NCBI RefSeq assembly: GCF_035083965.1
Contig: NC_089738.1
Location: 7,299,734 to 7,363,733, forward strand
Direction: 5' to 3'
Source: Branchiostoma lanceolatum
Lineage: Eukaryota; Chordata; Leptocardii; Amphioxiformes; Branchiostomatidae
DNA: 64,000 nucleotides
The position numbers and the translations under genes are program-made. Positions 47,508 to 62,600 of this stretch are shown piece by piece. The notes below the pieces were generated by a model. It made no database searches and was not told the DNA's origin. It worked only from the letters and a program-made list of their open reading frames with translations. Numbering within the stretch: the stretch's first letter is position 1; each line of letters starts with the position of its first letter.

Positions 47508-47513
47508 TTTATT
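47508..47513 (-). terminator. Probable ICE1 poly(A) signal
   Basis: AATAAA on the minus strand 108 bases past the ICE1 stop. It is the first canonical signal downstream. Confidence 0.5.
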
Positions 47514-47620
47514 CAAATATACATCTATTTATCAAATAAGATTATTCACAAGCCTTTATGGGTTATGACTAAAGATGATGATTCAACCCCCTCTGAGGGA
47601 AATGGACTAGTCCAACAGTC

Positions 47621-50600
47621 TCATCTATACTGGTTTGCAAGGATTTCCACATTTTGCTGAAGTAGGGGTGGACAGACACATAGTGCAGGCCTTGGAAGCT
47701 TCATCCATGATTGTAGAGCATTCAGGGCGTGGCTGGGGTTGCTAGGCGACAGCTGGACCAATGAGGAGGCTGCTGCTATCTGTATACCCCATGGTACTGC
47801 AGAAGAAATTTTTTCAGTCAGCAAAACAAAACCACAGACATAATATTATTGTCTTTCTACAGATGCTAATTTCAATTTTAATTTGTTTAAATCTAAAACC
47901 TTGTTTAAATGAAATATATTTCATAAACTTTAAGATGTTCCCCTAAGTTTGAGTTTGATATCCAAAATCAGATAATGATGAATGGTTTCTTGGAAAAACT
48001 TACACGAACTGACAGTGGCAGTCAACTTCATGACCGAATTATACTATTTATAGAACATGTTTCCCTTTTAGCTTTGCCCTATTCTAGGACAAAGGCCAGA
48101 GTGACGTACAATTTCAGTTTTCAAGCTCAAAGTTTTATAAACAGTATTGTCAGCAGTGACACCTAGCTGCAGTGCAAAATAGTACCAGTCAGCATTGCCC
48201 AGAGAAAGATGATAGTTGGTCACTGAAATGTCGGCTTGAAAAAAACACCTGGTTGTGTACAGTGACTTACCAACAAGATGAAACTATTCACGGAGAATAA
48301 AAAGGAGGTTGTACCTGAATTCTGATTCTTCTCTGCTTCTGCCAGCATCTTTATCATGACCTGTTGTAGCTGGTTTATAGACGACTGGTCCTCGACTAGA
48401 CCAATCCTCCCGACACAACCTGTTTCAGAAACAAGAGTACCGGTAAGTCCTTTGGAGTTAACTTATTGTTGAAAAAGAAATGGTTACTCAGTACATACAC
48501 ACCATAAGAATCATCTTCAAACAATAAAAAAATGCATTTGGGTTGATCGATTGACTTGACAAAGAGGATATAGGCAAAAGGACTATACACACTTTCATCA
48601 AATGTAGTCAAATTAAGCTGTGGATAATAGCATGCAAATAGTTGAAATGTAACTTCAAACCGAAGAGCAAGCAATCCGAGAAACTTCGATGTGGAAACAG
48701 ACACATGCAAACACAGAAACATGCACACACACAGACATACAGACACACACACAAACAAACATGCACACGTAAGAAGAGAGAGTAAGGAGACAGATAAGTA
48801 AACCCAAAACAATACTTAACAAGTACACAACTACCTATCAACAGAAATAGAAGTTGATAGGAAAGAGCGTAACTCACCAATGACTTGCATGATAGCGACA
48901 ACAGTGCCATGAGGTACGGTGCTTTTGATCGTCCTCGGCCGTGGTGAGATCTTGTTCTCGCGCCACTTTTGTACAACTGGCAGTAGCAGGGTCTGTATCA
49001 GGTAGTCATGGGTCCACTGCCAGCCCTGGTGAGAGGCCAGCAGCTCCAGGGCTTTGGCTGTCTCGTACATTAGGGGGTTCAGACAGGGGTACTTGACTGG
49101 AGGAAAAAGTCCAAAAAGATATGTTGATAAAATTAGACATCCATGCAGGTAATACAAAACACAAGATAAGAATTATCACTCAAGCAGAGTTTGGAAACGA
49201 CCAGACGTTGTCACCGATGAAAGTGATGCTGTCTGAAACATCTGACGGTTTCCAAAATCCATCTAGTTGCTTGTATAACTGTTATCTTGCGAAGTCCCAA
49301 AAGACTTTACTGGAGAGTTGACTTGATGCCTAAGCCTTTGCAAAAGTCAGGAGAAATACATGATGTTGCATGTAGGACAACATGCATGCAATATCACTAG
49401 ACATGGAAAATGCAGCAACATGTAGAATCATCCTAAACAAAGGGCTATGCAGACTTCAAAAACTTACTGGTAAGGGGTGAACGATGCTAGAAGAAATTAT
49501 GTATCCAAAGTATTGTTTTCTCAAAGAATGTCCCACAGATTTGGTCTTTTTCTATAACTCTTAATCATGCTAATTAGCCATCGTCCTTAAATTGATATGC
49601 TGGTTACAACATTGATTTTTGCTACACTGGCACAGGAAAAAAAAACTAAAAAAAGTGGAGCAAAGTGCTGGTACATGTACTTTCAACTTCTGGCAGAACT
49701 CAACTCAAAAGCAATATTTCCATTATGACTACAGTCTTACCTTTAGCAGTGTTAGTCAACAGTTGTGCAGATTCTTTTCTCTGTAGAAGCTCCACAAGTC
49801 TTTCTGCCAGACTGTTCACATCTCCGCCCTTCATATCCTTCCACTGATACAGACTCTTGAAGCACGACTTCAAGTCTTCTTTAATGTCTCGACTCATCAA
49901 GACCAACTCGATTACATGTGACATGGGCCCATCTTCCAGGGCGGGGCCAGTTCTTTGGAGAACCAGTGGCCAGACTGAGACTATGGTCAGGATTCTGTCC
50001 ACTGGGGAGAGCAGCCTTTCTCGGAGAATGTCGTAGACGAGAATTCTTACTGGCTCAAGATTTCCTAGAAGAAAATAACAACAACAAAATAACATCATTA
50101 AAACATTGTCTGAGAAATATCTTGAGTAAAAATGGCAGGAAACCTAAAATGCGAGACAGGTGATTTTACCTCAAGTAGAAACCAGCCTTTCGACTTCTTC
50201 TGTTCAACATTTTTTTTCACATTTTCTACAATAGACCGATCCTGTAGAACACCATATCGAACAAATAGCACCCCCTCTTCTATTTCAGACAGAAATGACA
50301 TGTGTTAAGCAGTCTATAGCCTTTTTCCTTGGCCCGCTCTGAAAGGGTTTCAGAGCCAAAAAAGCTGAGCCGAAGTCAATAGGCATTATTGACAGTCTAA
50401 TGGCAACACCCATTTTTGTCCGTCAAGAGCTGTTTTTGACGGAGGTGTTCGAAATAGAACAGGGGGTGGAGTTTTGTATAGCAGCAGATAACCGGGATGT
50501 ACCATTGTTCATGAACAATAGGGGTGTGCAGGACTTACCTGTTAGCCTACACAGCCCTGTATACAGCCTACAGGTTGCCAATAGGTCCTCTTTTCCGATA

Positions 50601-53600
50601 TTCCTCCTGATCTCTGTCGAGAGGGCGCGGCTTACTCGGTTGACCAGGCCCTTCCACTTGACCAGCTTGACCAGGTAGGTGACCCTGCCCAGTATGGCCA
50701 TCTCGGCTGTGGTCATGACCGGTAGCTTACTGCCAGTTTCACACATGGTCTTCACAGCTGGGAACAGGTCCACTCTGGCCTCCTCACTCTGCAGTAGGTA
50801 CTGCAAATGTAGAAAGACGCATTTAGAAGGTACACATTGCATCATATATGTAAGGTAAAGCGGCTGAAGCTAAGATGGAGGACGAAGCATGATGCTTTTT
50901 GAAGTTTTTCATTAGCTAGTAGTGCAATGCAGCCTTGTAACGGCTAGCATGTTTACCCAAGCATACTGGATCACCCTTACTTTTCTTGATAAGTGTGTTG
51001 GTTTCTTTTAGGTGCAGAGGTTTGAGTCCCCCATACAAGGGCAAATGCAATCCCTTAAAACATGTCTGACCTGGGGCTGACATGTATATACATTATCTTC
51101 AAAGATACTAGTACTAGTCTTAACATTGTAGTCATTTTGGGTGAATGAAATTTTCTCTTTCCACAAGTAGCCACGTTGAAAAGTATGAATTTCTGAAACT
51201 CTTCAGACTATGAAACCTGCATATATTACAGTTACTGTAAATGCATTTAAGTTTGCAAGGATTTAATTACCGTTTTGGGTAGAAAATGGCGTGTTTGCGA
51301 TGGTTTTAAGTTCGCAGTTAAAACAAGAGAGTAGGCATGCAGACGACAGAACAAGCATTTTTGTGGTGGTTTCAAGTTTTTGGTGAAGAGGTCACTGCCA
51401 AAACTGCGAACATTAAACCACTGCAAAAAAATTCCATATCTACAGTATGTACTTACCTCCATGATGATGTTGACTGCACCTGTCAAAGTAGCTCCCCCTT
51501 GCATGTTGCTCATGTATTGCAGCACATGGTCAGCTGTCAGTTTGTCTGTGGGCCCTGTCTTGAGTTTCTTCACTGCTCTTCCCTCCGTCCCCTCCTCATC
51601 ACTTTTATCTGTGATCTCCCCATCTTCTACATCTTCTTCCAGACTCCTTTTGCTTGTTCCACTAACACAAGGAACATCTTTAGATTCAGCTACATCTCGG
51701 ACAGCGTTGAAGGGAACGTCACTATCATGAACTTGCTGGGATTCATTTGTCTTTCCTTCTTTGATTCTGTCTTGAAGATCTACTTCCTTTAGTCTGGGCA
51801 TCCCTGATGTCTGTTTTTCCTTTGCCTCGTCTTGAAGTGTTAAGGACTGCACTTTATTTTTCCTTTCTTCTTTCGTCTGCTTTAGAGTGTGTCTTGAACT
51901 CTCTTCAGGAGTGGTGGTTGTTGCTTTCGTAATGTCCTGGCCATTTTGTGAACAAGATGGCCCATCAAAAACATCTGTTACTTTCTCTTGACCACTCTTT
52001 GCATTTGAGGTTTTTACTGCTTTGGTTTTCAGTTGTTGACTACTGGTGGGCTGAATCAGCAAAGTTGTAGGTCTTGGATTTCCCTTTGCAATCTTCTGTT
52101 TTTCTTGTACCACGGTACTTTTCTTACCACATCTCCAGGCAGTCTTTTCACTCTGAACAAACAGGATGGCTCGTTTCTTAGTAGAATTGTTCCAAGTGTT
52201 TTGAGAGGGGGTATCTTTCCCACCCATGCTAAGAGACCTTGCTGCACCCCTGCCTCTGTTTGCCTTTGGTTTCACCTGCACAGCTCCCTTTGGAGCAACG
52301 GACCGGAACACGCATGGAGAGGGGTGTGGATTTTCTGCATTCGGTGATGTAGCATCCTTTGTAGAAGCGTTTCGGGACAAACTATCCTCACCATGAGGGG
52401 TGACTTGTAAGGGTGATACCACTGGCGGCAGGGGGGTTTCTCGAAGGGGAGAGATGGGTAACTCCTGGGATGGGGATAGACAAGGGGATGCTGACCTCCT
52501 CCATGGCGAGGGCGGCAATGGGGAAATCGGAGCTTCCAACAGGAAAGGAGACACTGGCAGTGGCGAGAGCGCCAAAGACTCAAAAGGAGAGGGTGGGAGG
52601 GGGGAAACTGGGGATGTAGACAAACTGCTACGGTTGGACCTGTTTGACAGTTGAGGACTTATTCTCTCAGGGAGACTTGCCCCAGCCTGTTGACTGATAA
52701 ACACTTCTACAGTATGTTCATGGTGTTCTTGTACACTTACTTCACCACCCAGTACACCATTTGTGGCTTCAGTTTCACTCTCTGATAGCTCCCCTTCCTC
52801 CATAGTATCCTCATCACATGCTAACTCTTGTTCTTTGGGTGCCTCGATGCTAGAACCATCGTTTGCACTGCTTTGTTTTGCTTCATCAAGGGGCTTGTCT
52901 GTATTTACTCTAAGCTCCTTGGGTACCTGGTTTGGTACCTTTGTACTGTCTTCCTTTCTTGCTTCATCGAAGAGCTCATCTGTACTAACTCCGAGTTCTT
53001 GGGGTACCAGTTGGTTAGTTGTATTGTCTGTACTAGCTTCCTCTCTTCCTTGATCTGAGAGCTCTTCAGCATTTACTCCAAGCTCTTGGGATACCCGCTG
53101 GTTAGTTGTATCGTTTGTATTACCTTCTTTTCTAGCTTGATCTTGAAGTTCATGCTCATGTGTATTTGCAACCTGCTCAACTTCAGTCACCTTGTTCTTT
53201 GTAGCAGCAGCTTCTTCCGTGTAGAGTTTTCTACCATGTGCAACATTTTGTTGCTTTCCTGATGACACTATGCTTTGTGATGCTGTCTTCTGTTGTGATG
53301 GTTTGTCCAATGGCTCCAACACAACAACAGCAACTTTGTTGATTGTTCGTCTAATACTTGATGCAGATATTTCTTTTAGACTCTTACAAATAGCTCCATC
53401 CTTTGGCACCTTGCATGTAGGGTTATTAAGCCATTCAGCTTTTGGAAGGGGTTGCTCCATGACCATCTGTGGTGCCATGTACAATGTAGGTGTAACAGTT
53501 CTTTGTGCTGAGAGCAGTTCTTTATCTGATACACTGTCTCCAGATGTATCTTTCATTCCCAAGGGTTTGGGTGATTTTTCTGGTTGCACATTTTTGGTTA

Positions 53601-56600
53601 CACTTTTCTGTGCATTTGTGTTTGTGCTTTTCTCTGATGACAAACTTGCCTTTTCTGATTTTCTTGTCGACCTTCTGGGTGTACCAACTTTAGGAGGGTT
53701 GTCCTTTGCCTCCGCATCGGACAGGCTCTTTTCCGAAGAGGAACTTCTACTCCTTGTTCTTGAGCTTGGACCGTGTATGGGGCTTATCAACTTGGTCTGC
53801 AACCTGGTTACTCTCTTGGGAGAGACGTCCCCCTCCCTCTCTGATGAAGAGCTGTCTCTTCGACCTCCAGGAGTGACCTTGCTGCCCTGACACAGTGACC
53901 TTGTAAGCGGCCTCCTGAACTCTGGCGAATCAGATCTTGGCTGTTCTTCTTGATCTGATTCAGCTTTTGAAATGATGTTCGAAGGCTCTTTATTTACCGA
54001 TGATGCGGCAGGTAGGTCCACGTGAGGCGAAGAAATCTTTAACTCAGAGTTTACGATCTTGTTTTCAATATGACTATTGCATGCTTTGTCAAGGCCTGAT
54101 GGCATTTCGTTCTCTTCTTTACTCTGTAGTTTGGTGGTTTCTTCCTCTTTTAAGGTGTTGTTAATCTTTTTGCTGTCCACTGATTTCTTTTCTTTCTTGT
54201 CCTCTTTTCTTGCCATCTCTTCTTGCAACGTGTCATCATTTTTGTTGACATTTGTCTTGTCCTCAGTATCTTCTGCCTCTATTCTTTCCTCTATTTTGTC
54301 AGTCTTGCTTTCATGCCTTGATCTAAGTTCATACTGGGCTCTAGGAGAGTTCCCTTTTTTCTCCTTAGGCATGTCACAGGCATCTGACTCTGACTTGTTT
54401 TTCTTTCTTGTCATGTCAGTGACCTCACGATTTTGTTCTTGCTCTTCTTTAGCGGAGTCGTGAGACCGTGATCGTAAAGGATACCTAGATGGGGTTGTTA
54501 CTGCTGTCTTCCTTGTCTTTGGTGGAGATATACGCACTTGTGATTTTACTCCTGTTTTCCTCTCTTCTTCAGTTGTGTCATCCTCTGATTGTGGTCCTGA
54601 TGCCATTGCCACTGTAGAACACAGTCTGGCCTTTCGAGGTGGAGAGGCAAAATTCTCAGCACCATCTTTGAATCCATCTTTAGCCTTTGTTTCACTCTCC
54701 TTTTCCTTTTCTGGAGAGGAATCGGACTCACTGTCACTTAGATCCTCTATTTCTCCAAACCAAGAACGGCAATCATTCTCGTAAAAGTCTTTGGTTGCTT
54801 CCACAGGTGGTGTAGTTTTTTCCTCTGTTAGAACAGCCTTAGCTTTTGCTGCTCTCCTCAGAGGTGGTCTTCCTCGTCCTCTTTTGCCACCACGACTTTG
54901 CGCTTGGCTTCTTTCCCTCGTGAGTTTCTGAGGACTTGAGCTGTTAGCAAGATCTCTAGGAGACCACTTAACTTCAGTCTTTCCTTTCTCGTCGGTAACA
55001 TTAACTGTTGGTGACTGTTTTAGAGTGTTGGGCCTAGGAGGTCTATTGTTCTTGACAGGAGAAAGCTTTGGTGGGTCATTCACTTTATCGTCGTCATAAT
55101 CCATGTTGGAGAATGGTAGGGTCTGTGTGCCTCCAAGAAGTTCGTTTTCGATCCTGTCAGCATCATCGTCCATGTCACTGTTGTCATCCGAACTGTCACT
55201 TGAAGAGGAAAACTGCAAAAACATTGGCTTATATAAGTCACAGAAATATAGCAAAGTAATGAATAAGCAAAGATGCATTTTGTAGACTAAGTGTGTATTT
55301 GTGTTACTGTGAGCACAATAAAGCAGTAAATTTCCTGTAATATTTCTCTTAATATGTAGTTACGAAAGGCAGCAGATGCTGTCTAAAACATCTGTTTCCA
55401 AATTCTATGCAGTTGCTTGAGTTACTGTCATTTGGCATATCTTATTTCTTGGATGTCTAACCTTCATCAACATGTTTCTCCTACTGTTCAGCAGAAAATC
55501 TAGAAATACCATTTTTAGCTGTAAATATGCTTAAATGTCTTTAAATTGTTATCAAACAATACAAACAGCCTTCTGACTCGTTTAACATACATGAAAAAAT
55601 GACACAAATCTCTCACCCTATCATCTCTTCTACATGGAGCAGGAGTTGGTGGGAGGGGAGACAAGGGTGACAGAGGCATAACAGGAGACAGAACACCCCT
55701 ATTTGCCACGTTGGACCAGTCCATTTCTTCTTCCTCGTCACTGGTTGCATTGGGCGTATGGGAGCAGCTCATTGCACTGGCAGGGGGTGGTGCTGTTCGT
55801 TTAGGGGTTCTGATACGTGTAATACGGCTTATTCTGGGCTGTCTTGCTGGGTTAACTACAGGAATATGTGTAGTTGCTCCAGCTGTGAAAAATAGGAGAA
55901 GATACATGTAATTGGTAACACAGTACATCATCAATGGGGGAAGGTGAAAGTTTCATCCTCACAATACAAGCTGAAACAAATTGGACAAACTGAAGAAAAA
56001 CTTAAATCTATCTGTACAGTTAAAGGCAGGCTAAACTTAATTTCGTAAAGCATACTGCAGTATGTTAAATATACCACTAAGACCAGTTCTGACTTGTTTT
56101 ACACTAGTCCATCATAGATTAGCGCTTTTACAACATTTGAAATTCGCGGTGTGGTGATATAATACTGGCGATGTCCAAAGCCCTTTGACCTTTGTGACGT
56201 CAGATTCCGAGTCGGAGGAATGGCGTCTGGAGCAATTCCTATGGTGCAGGTGTGGCCGACTCGGAATCTGACGTCACAAAGGTCGAAGGTCTTTGGACAT
56301 CGCCAGTATCACATCACCACACCGTGAATTTCAAATATTGTAAAAACGCTAATCTATGATGGACTAGTGTAAAACAAGTCAGAACTGGTCTTAGTGGTAT
56401 ATTTAAAATACTGCAGTATGCTTTACGAAATTAAGTTTAGTCTGCCTTTAAAGATTATGTCTAAATTTTAAAAGCACCATTTTATTCATGCTTTAGAAAA
56501 AAGTGGGAGTAATCACACATAACTGTAACGTACATAAAAATGTAATCCTATTATTTGCAAAAGTTTGATATAACTGTGACATTATCGATACAAGGACATT

Positions 56601-59600
56601 ATCACCACAATACCTATTGCCCTTACCAAAGGGTTAAGTGCAATACTGAATTCTGAACTTACCTTGTTGCTGTACACTGGAAATCTGCTCCCGAAGCCCT
56701 TCCATCATGACCTAAAACAGAAATGTTTTCATTATTACGCAATGCAATTTCAATGTACCAAAAGACTGTACACCAAGAAAAGAATTTTGGTAAAAATTTG
56801 CACCTTTAAGATAGTTTTGATGCTGAAGATTATGATGATAATTTAGTACCTTTGCTCTGTCTAGCTCTCTCTCCAGGCCCCTGTTCTTTCTTTTCTCTGA
56901 TGCAAGATCAGCTTTCACCTTTGTCAGGTCCTCTGAAGAAATAAAATGTAAGCATACTATTAGGACAAAGAAATAGAAAATCCTTACACTGACTACAAAA
57001 CCAAAAGGCTTGATCTACATAAAAACGAATTATTAAATAATGTGTTTGTCACAAAAGAATATGAAGCGTTCATATATTCATATATTTTATGTAACTTTAT
57101 TTCATATCTTTTCTCTGGGTGGTTTTGAATTGCAAAACATACCTTGTAGCTTGGCAGCAGAAACCTTCTTCTCACTGTAATGAAAATGCAAAACAAAGTA
57201 TATTATTCACATGTTTTAAATCAGACAAAACACATTGTACAATAGTCGGCAATACAGAGCCTTGAAATGAAGTGGGGGGGGGGCATGCAATAGGATCAAA
57301 TGCAGTTGTAAGTAATGACAACAACCCTTTCTTACTGGTGAAATAAACAGAACTTACTTTGAGTTGCTGGCCTCCCTCTCAGCTTCTTCATCTTCAAATT
57401 TCTTGATCACTTCCCTGTACTGCTGGCATAGACCCTGATGGAAAACAAACACAAGCCTTAGTCAACATTTCACAGACACACGTGTGAGTGAAGCCCAGGT
57501 TACACATAGCCGAACATGGCCTCCCAACCTTAAGCTTCCCCTAACAATGGTTGGGAGTGGTTCGGGAGCTAGGTCGGATGTGGTTGGCTTGTGTTCGGTG
57601 CGGTTCGCTGGTGTTCGGCTACACCAGCTGAATGTTTTGAAATTTTCAGCTGTGGATGGTAGGTTTGGAATGAGTTGGCTGGTGGTTGGGAGTAAGTCAG
57701 TAGTGGTCAGGGTGTGTTTGGGAGTCAATTTTGACTCTAAAACTGGTCAGACTGCTCCCGACCTACTGCCAACCTTGGTTGGCTGGTGGGCGGGAGCCAT
57801 GTTTGGCTATGTGTAACCAGGGCTTGAGTGATGCATTGTAATGTGGATGTATGCAACTGTATTCAATTTGGTTAACCAGCTTAACTGCCCTTTTGCATTT
57901 CATACAAGATTTCCAAGTGTACTGTAGCAGATGGCTTGCCACACATACAGTTTGTACTTGCCATTCTATCTACCCTACTTGATGCTAAGTTCCTTCTAGA
58001 AGATAGTTTAAGAGGAAAATGTCACACAACAGCACAAGTGTTGGCCTACCTCACTGGCCCTGATCCTGTCCCTTGCCTCCTCCACTTCCTCCTTGCATTT
58101 CTGCTGGCTTTCCTCAAGTTCCTGTTTCCTCTGGAATTAAGACACAGGTAGTTGTGAGAGTGTTCTTAACATTAATCTTTTCTTGAAAATAAAAATCTTC
58201 CAAAGACTTTAGGGGTGACAAGAGATATTGAACAAATTCTCCCCTATGTTTTAGAACATAACCTATGTTGTGCTTGATATTTTTCGGTGGACGTCTAGAA
58301 CAGATCTAGACTTACCTTTTTAAGAGGCTCCATTTCCTTCAAGGCGCTGTCAAGCTGCATTTGAAGGGTCTCACAATGCCTGAGGGGCAAAGGTTAGAAG
58401 GCAAAGGTCACCAACTTTCACAGTTTCATACCAAGGAGGTTCAAAATTCTATTTTTTAACCTCCTTGTTCAGACCAAGTATAGCTTTTGAGAAAATTCTT
58501 ATCAAAGCCAAAATAAAAAAATATACTTATAATACTTTGATATTTGAGAAACTGACCATACAAGGATACTGTATGAATTCAAAAATGTTGTCTTTCTACT
58601 GTACAATTTAAAAACTCACCTTTCAGTTGATACTAGCTGTCGTGTTGCCTCCTCTATTTTCTGACGCTGAATGTCACATTGTAAACACAAATGTCAAGGA
58701 AAGACAAACAATCAACAACAAACGAATCTGCTTCAGACGTAAATTTTGGTCCAAGAGCCTCGCTTTGCTCAAGTTAAGATCACACATTTTTCCAAATTGA
58801 GTTATCCAAATTATTCGACACTTGATATAAAATTGCAATTGCAAGGGTCCATCAACAGCTGTGAAACTCAGTTATTTTGCCACAAAGCTCAATATGCATA
58901 CCAAAAAACATTATCATGATCCAACAGCATGATTTCAAAATTATACAAATGCATGATATTTCGGCCAATCGATTGGAGCTCATACCAATTGCAAACATTG
59001 TTAACCTTTACCATGCTAGGGGTGACTTGCCAACTTCAAATTGTTTCTGTACACTGCAACAGCAGCATTCTAAGGGTTAACACACTAGTCATTTCTGCTA
59101 TCCATGCATTACATATGCAAGTCAATGTCTAGTTGTTTCACACAAGTGTGAAGATATGTTGATTTCCTGGTGAACTATAATTTTACTGTTCCAGCCAAAA
59201 TATGTACTAGTTTTAGAAGAAATTCGTTGAAGACATTTTTCCCAATACCAAATCTTTCCAACAACTGTTAAGAATTGTTCTTGGACTTTTCCAATGTTAG
59301 GACAAGACAACATACACATCTAGATGTAAGTGTTACAATTTCAAATGATTCCAGAATTTCATGAGTTATCATGTTTCCACTTGTATGAAACCAGCTGTGC
59401 TACCATTTGTAAGGCAGATGCATTCCTAAAGGCACAGGTGACTGGTTTCCATGTTGACAGAGAATCCCGAGCTCCCATTGGACAGATTTTGAAGTGATTA
59501 AGAATCCTGAGCTCCTATTGGACAGATTTTCAGTGATCAAAAATCCTGAGCTCTTTTTGGACTGACTTTGAAGCGATAAAGAATCCTGAGCTCCTATTGG

Positions 59601-62600
59601 GCAGATTTTCATAGTGATAGAGAATCCTGAGCTCCTATTGGACAGATTTTTAAAGTAATAAAGCATCCTGAGCACCTTTTGGTCTACCAATTTTAAAATC
59701 AGTCCCTGATGACAGCAAGCTATTGTGAAACACGGGCTAGTTGTTGGGCCTGACATACAAATAGCATAAATAAATGAACTTTATTTTTTAGTTTTGATTC
59801 AAAGCTAAGCTTGAAAACATTTTTATCTACCAATGCATGCTCCATGTACATGACTTTAAAAATGGGTTAACAGACGAAAATGTCAAACCTGAATTCATTT
59901 TATCAATTTTGAAGGAGTATCCAGTCAGTATTGCAACTAGTATGTCATCACCCTGTGCCTTTAGACTGCCCATACCAAATACCAAACTCAATATGCAAAT
60001 GTACATACCTGGATACGGTGCAAATCATTTGGGAAGTTCCCATCATGCCACAGTGAACGCATCCCACAATTCCACCACAGGGAACCAGATACAGGTGTGG
60101 ATTTTGGTGGTGACAAGAATATGAGGAGAGACAAGATGAAATTCCAACTCATATTTATGCTACATACATGATATCATACATACCAAAAAGGCACAAGCTT
60201 ACCAAAAGATGGCAGGGAGAGTAGCATGAAAGGTCATGCTTCAACTTTTGAGGTACGTACTTCTTTTTTTTGGTATTGTTTTTGTGCCACTTTGCAAATG
60301 AAAATGAGCTCATCATGTTTGCTTGATCTGTTCGTTCTTGAGATTTTGGCGCAAAAAGTTTGCTTGGTATATCAAATGACCAGTGTGAGAAAATGCCTTG
60401 CATTTGTCATCAGTACTAGTAAGCAACATACCAACAAATCAAAACTTTTAATAAGAGTCTTAGTCCAGGAGACTTTTCTTGAGTTATTTGTTCCAATCAG
60501 AAAATAACATTCTGTTTCGAAATATCTCATAATTATGTTTTCACGCAAAAACATTGCAGGATTATAAAATATGCAAAAATATCTGTTTCTTGACTTATCT
60601 ACACTCCAAACACCAGAAATGATGCTGCGCTTGTATAAGTTGTAATGATATATTCCTCAATACAATGCAAATATACTTTAAAATGTGTCTGGTTTAAGGA
60701 GTGTATTGCAAGTTACCTTATCCTACCATCTCAATATGTTATAATAGCATCGAAAACCAGTATTCTGTTCTACATTATGCAAAGACTAATTTGAAGGTTA
60801 ATTCTACATTTCAAAAAACATTCATGATCAACCAAAACTACTTCAATTGAAAGCCAATTGCAACAGTGATGTATGTGTTCTTCAACACTTTGACTTTCCA
60901 ATCTAGGTATTGTTGTTGCGCAAATGTGAAATATATTGTTTTTCTTTTGTAAGAAAATCAAGGTCAATTATTACTAGAAGTTGCCGAATTAACAGCTATA
61001 TATTGATCATTTGTGGCTATGTTATGTAATTGTGTATCTAGTGTATACTATATGTTGCCCATAACCCATATGTAAGGTGTAAACTGGTTTACATATTTGA
61101 GGATATCTTGAGCTTTGGCGTTGTATCTGGCCTTATACTCAGCATTCTGCTTCAACAGCAAGCTGGAAAAACACAAACACAACTGTTAATTGTCATTTTA
61201 CTTCCTTATCATACTTTACTTACCCACATGTATCATACACTGCTATTTTCTGCTATACACTCATCATTGCAATAGACTGATTTTACTGGTGAGTCACAAG
61301 CTAAGGAAACACTACATCATATCCATATGGTAATGCTAACTCTACATACCCGGTGATACAATCTCTCATTCAAAGAAGCATACCGATACTATATGTAACA
61401 CAGATTTCCCTTGCATTCGGGATTCCATTCCTTCATTTTGACAGATAAAAATGGTGTATTACAGCAATTGTATGCCGAGGAAGAAAAATGTTGTGTTTAA
61501 GTACCCTAGAAAGAAAAATGTTGTTTCCCGTTACCCGACCGACCCCAGCAAAAACCTGCTGCCACTAGCCTTTTTTTGTGGGTTGACCACTAACAAGGTA
61601 CATAAAATTTTTGATCCGAGGAATTGAAAATTTAAAACAGAATCCAACAAGTCTTGTATAATTTCCTTGTAAATTTCCTGTATTTCACGCTCAATCTGTT
61701 AACAGATTAAGGCTTTGAATAGGTGTAGTAAACATAATGTACATGTACTTCTTTGTTCATCACTTTATTGATATATTTATGCTTGTACAACGTATATCTG
61801 TACAAATACAATATGGTACCAAAAATACCGGTGTCCTGATGCATTCCAGTTTTGCATTGTTAAACTGTCTGAGAGGACAGAAAAAAACTTAAAGGCTGGA
61901 AAGAAACCCCACCACCCGATATGACTTACTCAGTAGAGATAACCCTCTGTTTGACTGCCAGCCAGACACTCTTGTGTTCGGCCTCTTTGTCCTGCAACTC
62001 CTGTGAAATGATAAAGACACAAAAGTACACTTTTAGTTTCATATCAGAAATATACTACTGTGCCAGCAAAGTTGGAGTTGAATGCTTACAGTCAGATGCA
62101 CAAAGACTAAGTGTGACAGGTCGTTCAGTGTAATATAACCAGCTGTTGCCGTGCTGCGTGCCTGCAAAGCTGGTGTGTTAGTAAGTTGTTAGTGTTATGC
62201 CGAAAGGTAGTAATGCCTGTTATACAGATACTGATATGATAATCAATGTAATCATGAAAATTGCAATTCTACGACATTTCTGATCTTATGATGAACAGTG
62301 TCACACAATGTGGCTGTGTGTCTGGCAAAGTTATCATTCAGAACTATAACCATCGTACTCTACTGGCATGGCAATAAATTTGCCTGTGATCATAGCTATA
62401 GTGTGAAGATGATTTTGAGTACTGCATGCTACTGTGCTAGTCTGCTTAAATATAAAACGTTGCAGGTATAAGACACATTCACACACACACTTAAGTCTGT
62501 GGAAACGCCCCTTCCCTAATTTACCTACTCAACAGTCAGATATGAACCTCCTGTACACAATGATAAGTGCATCCTAGACGATAACATAATTTTGTAAACG

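Noticed and set aside
51337-55285. Several plus-strand ORFs across the ICE1 giant exon
   Set aside because: Antisense shadows. The 1252-codon minus frame is open throughout and spliced at both ends.
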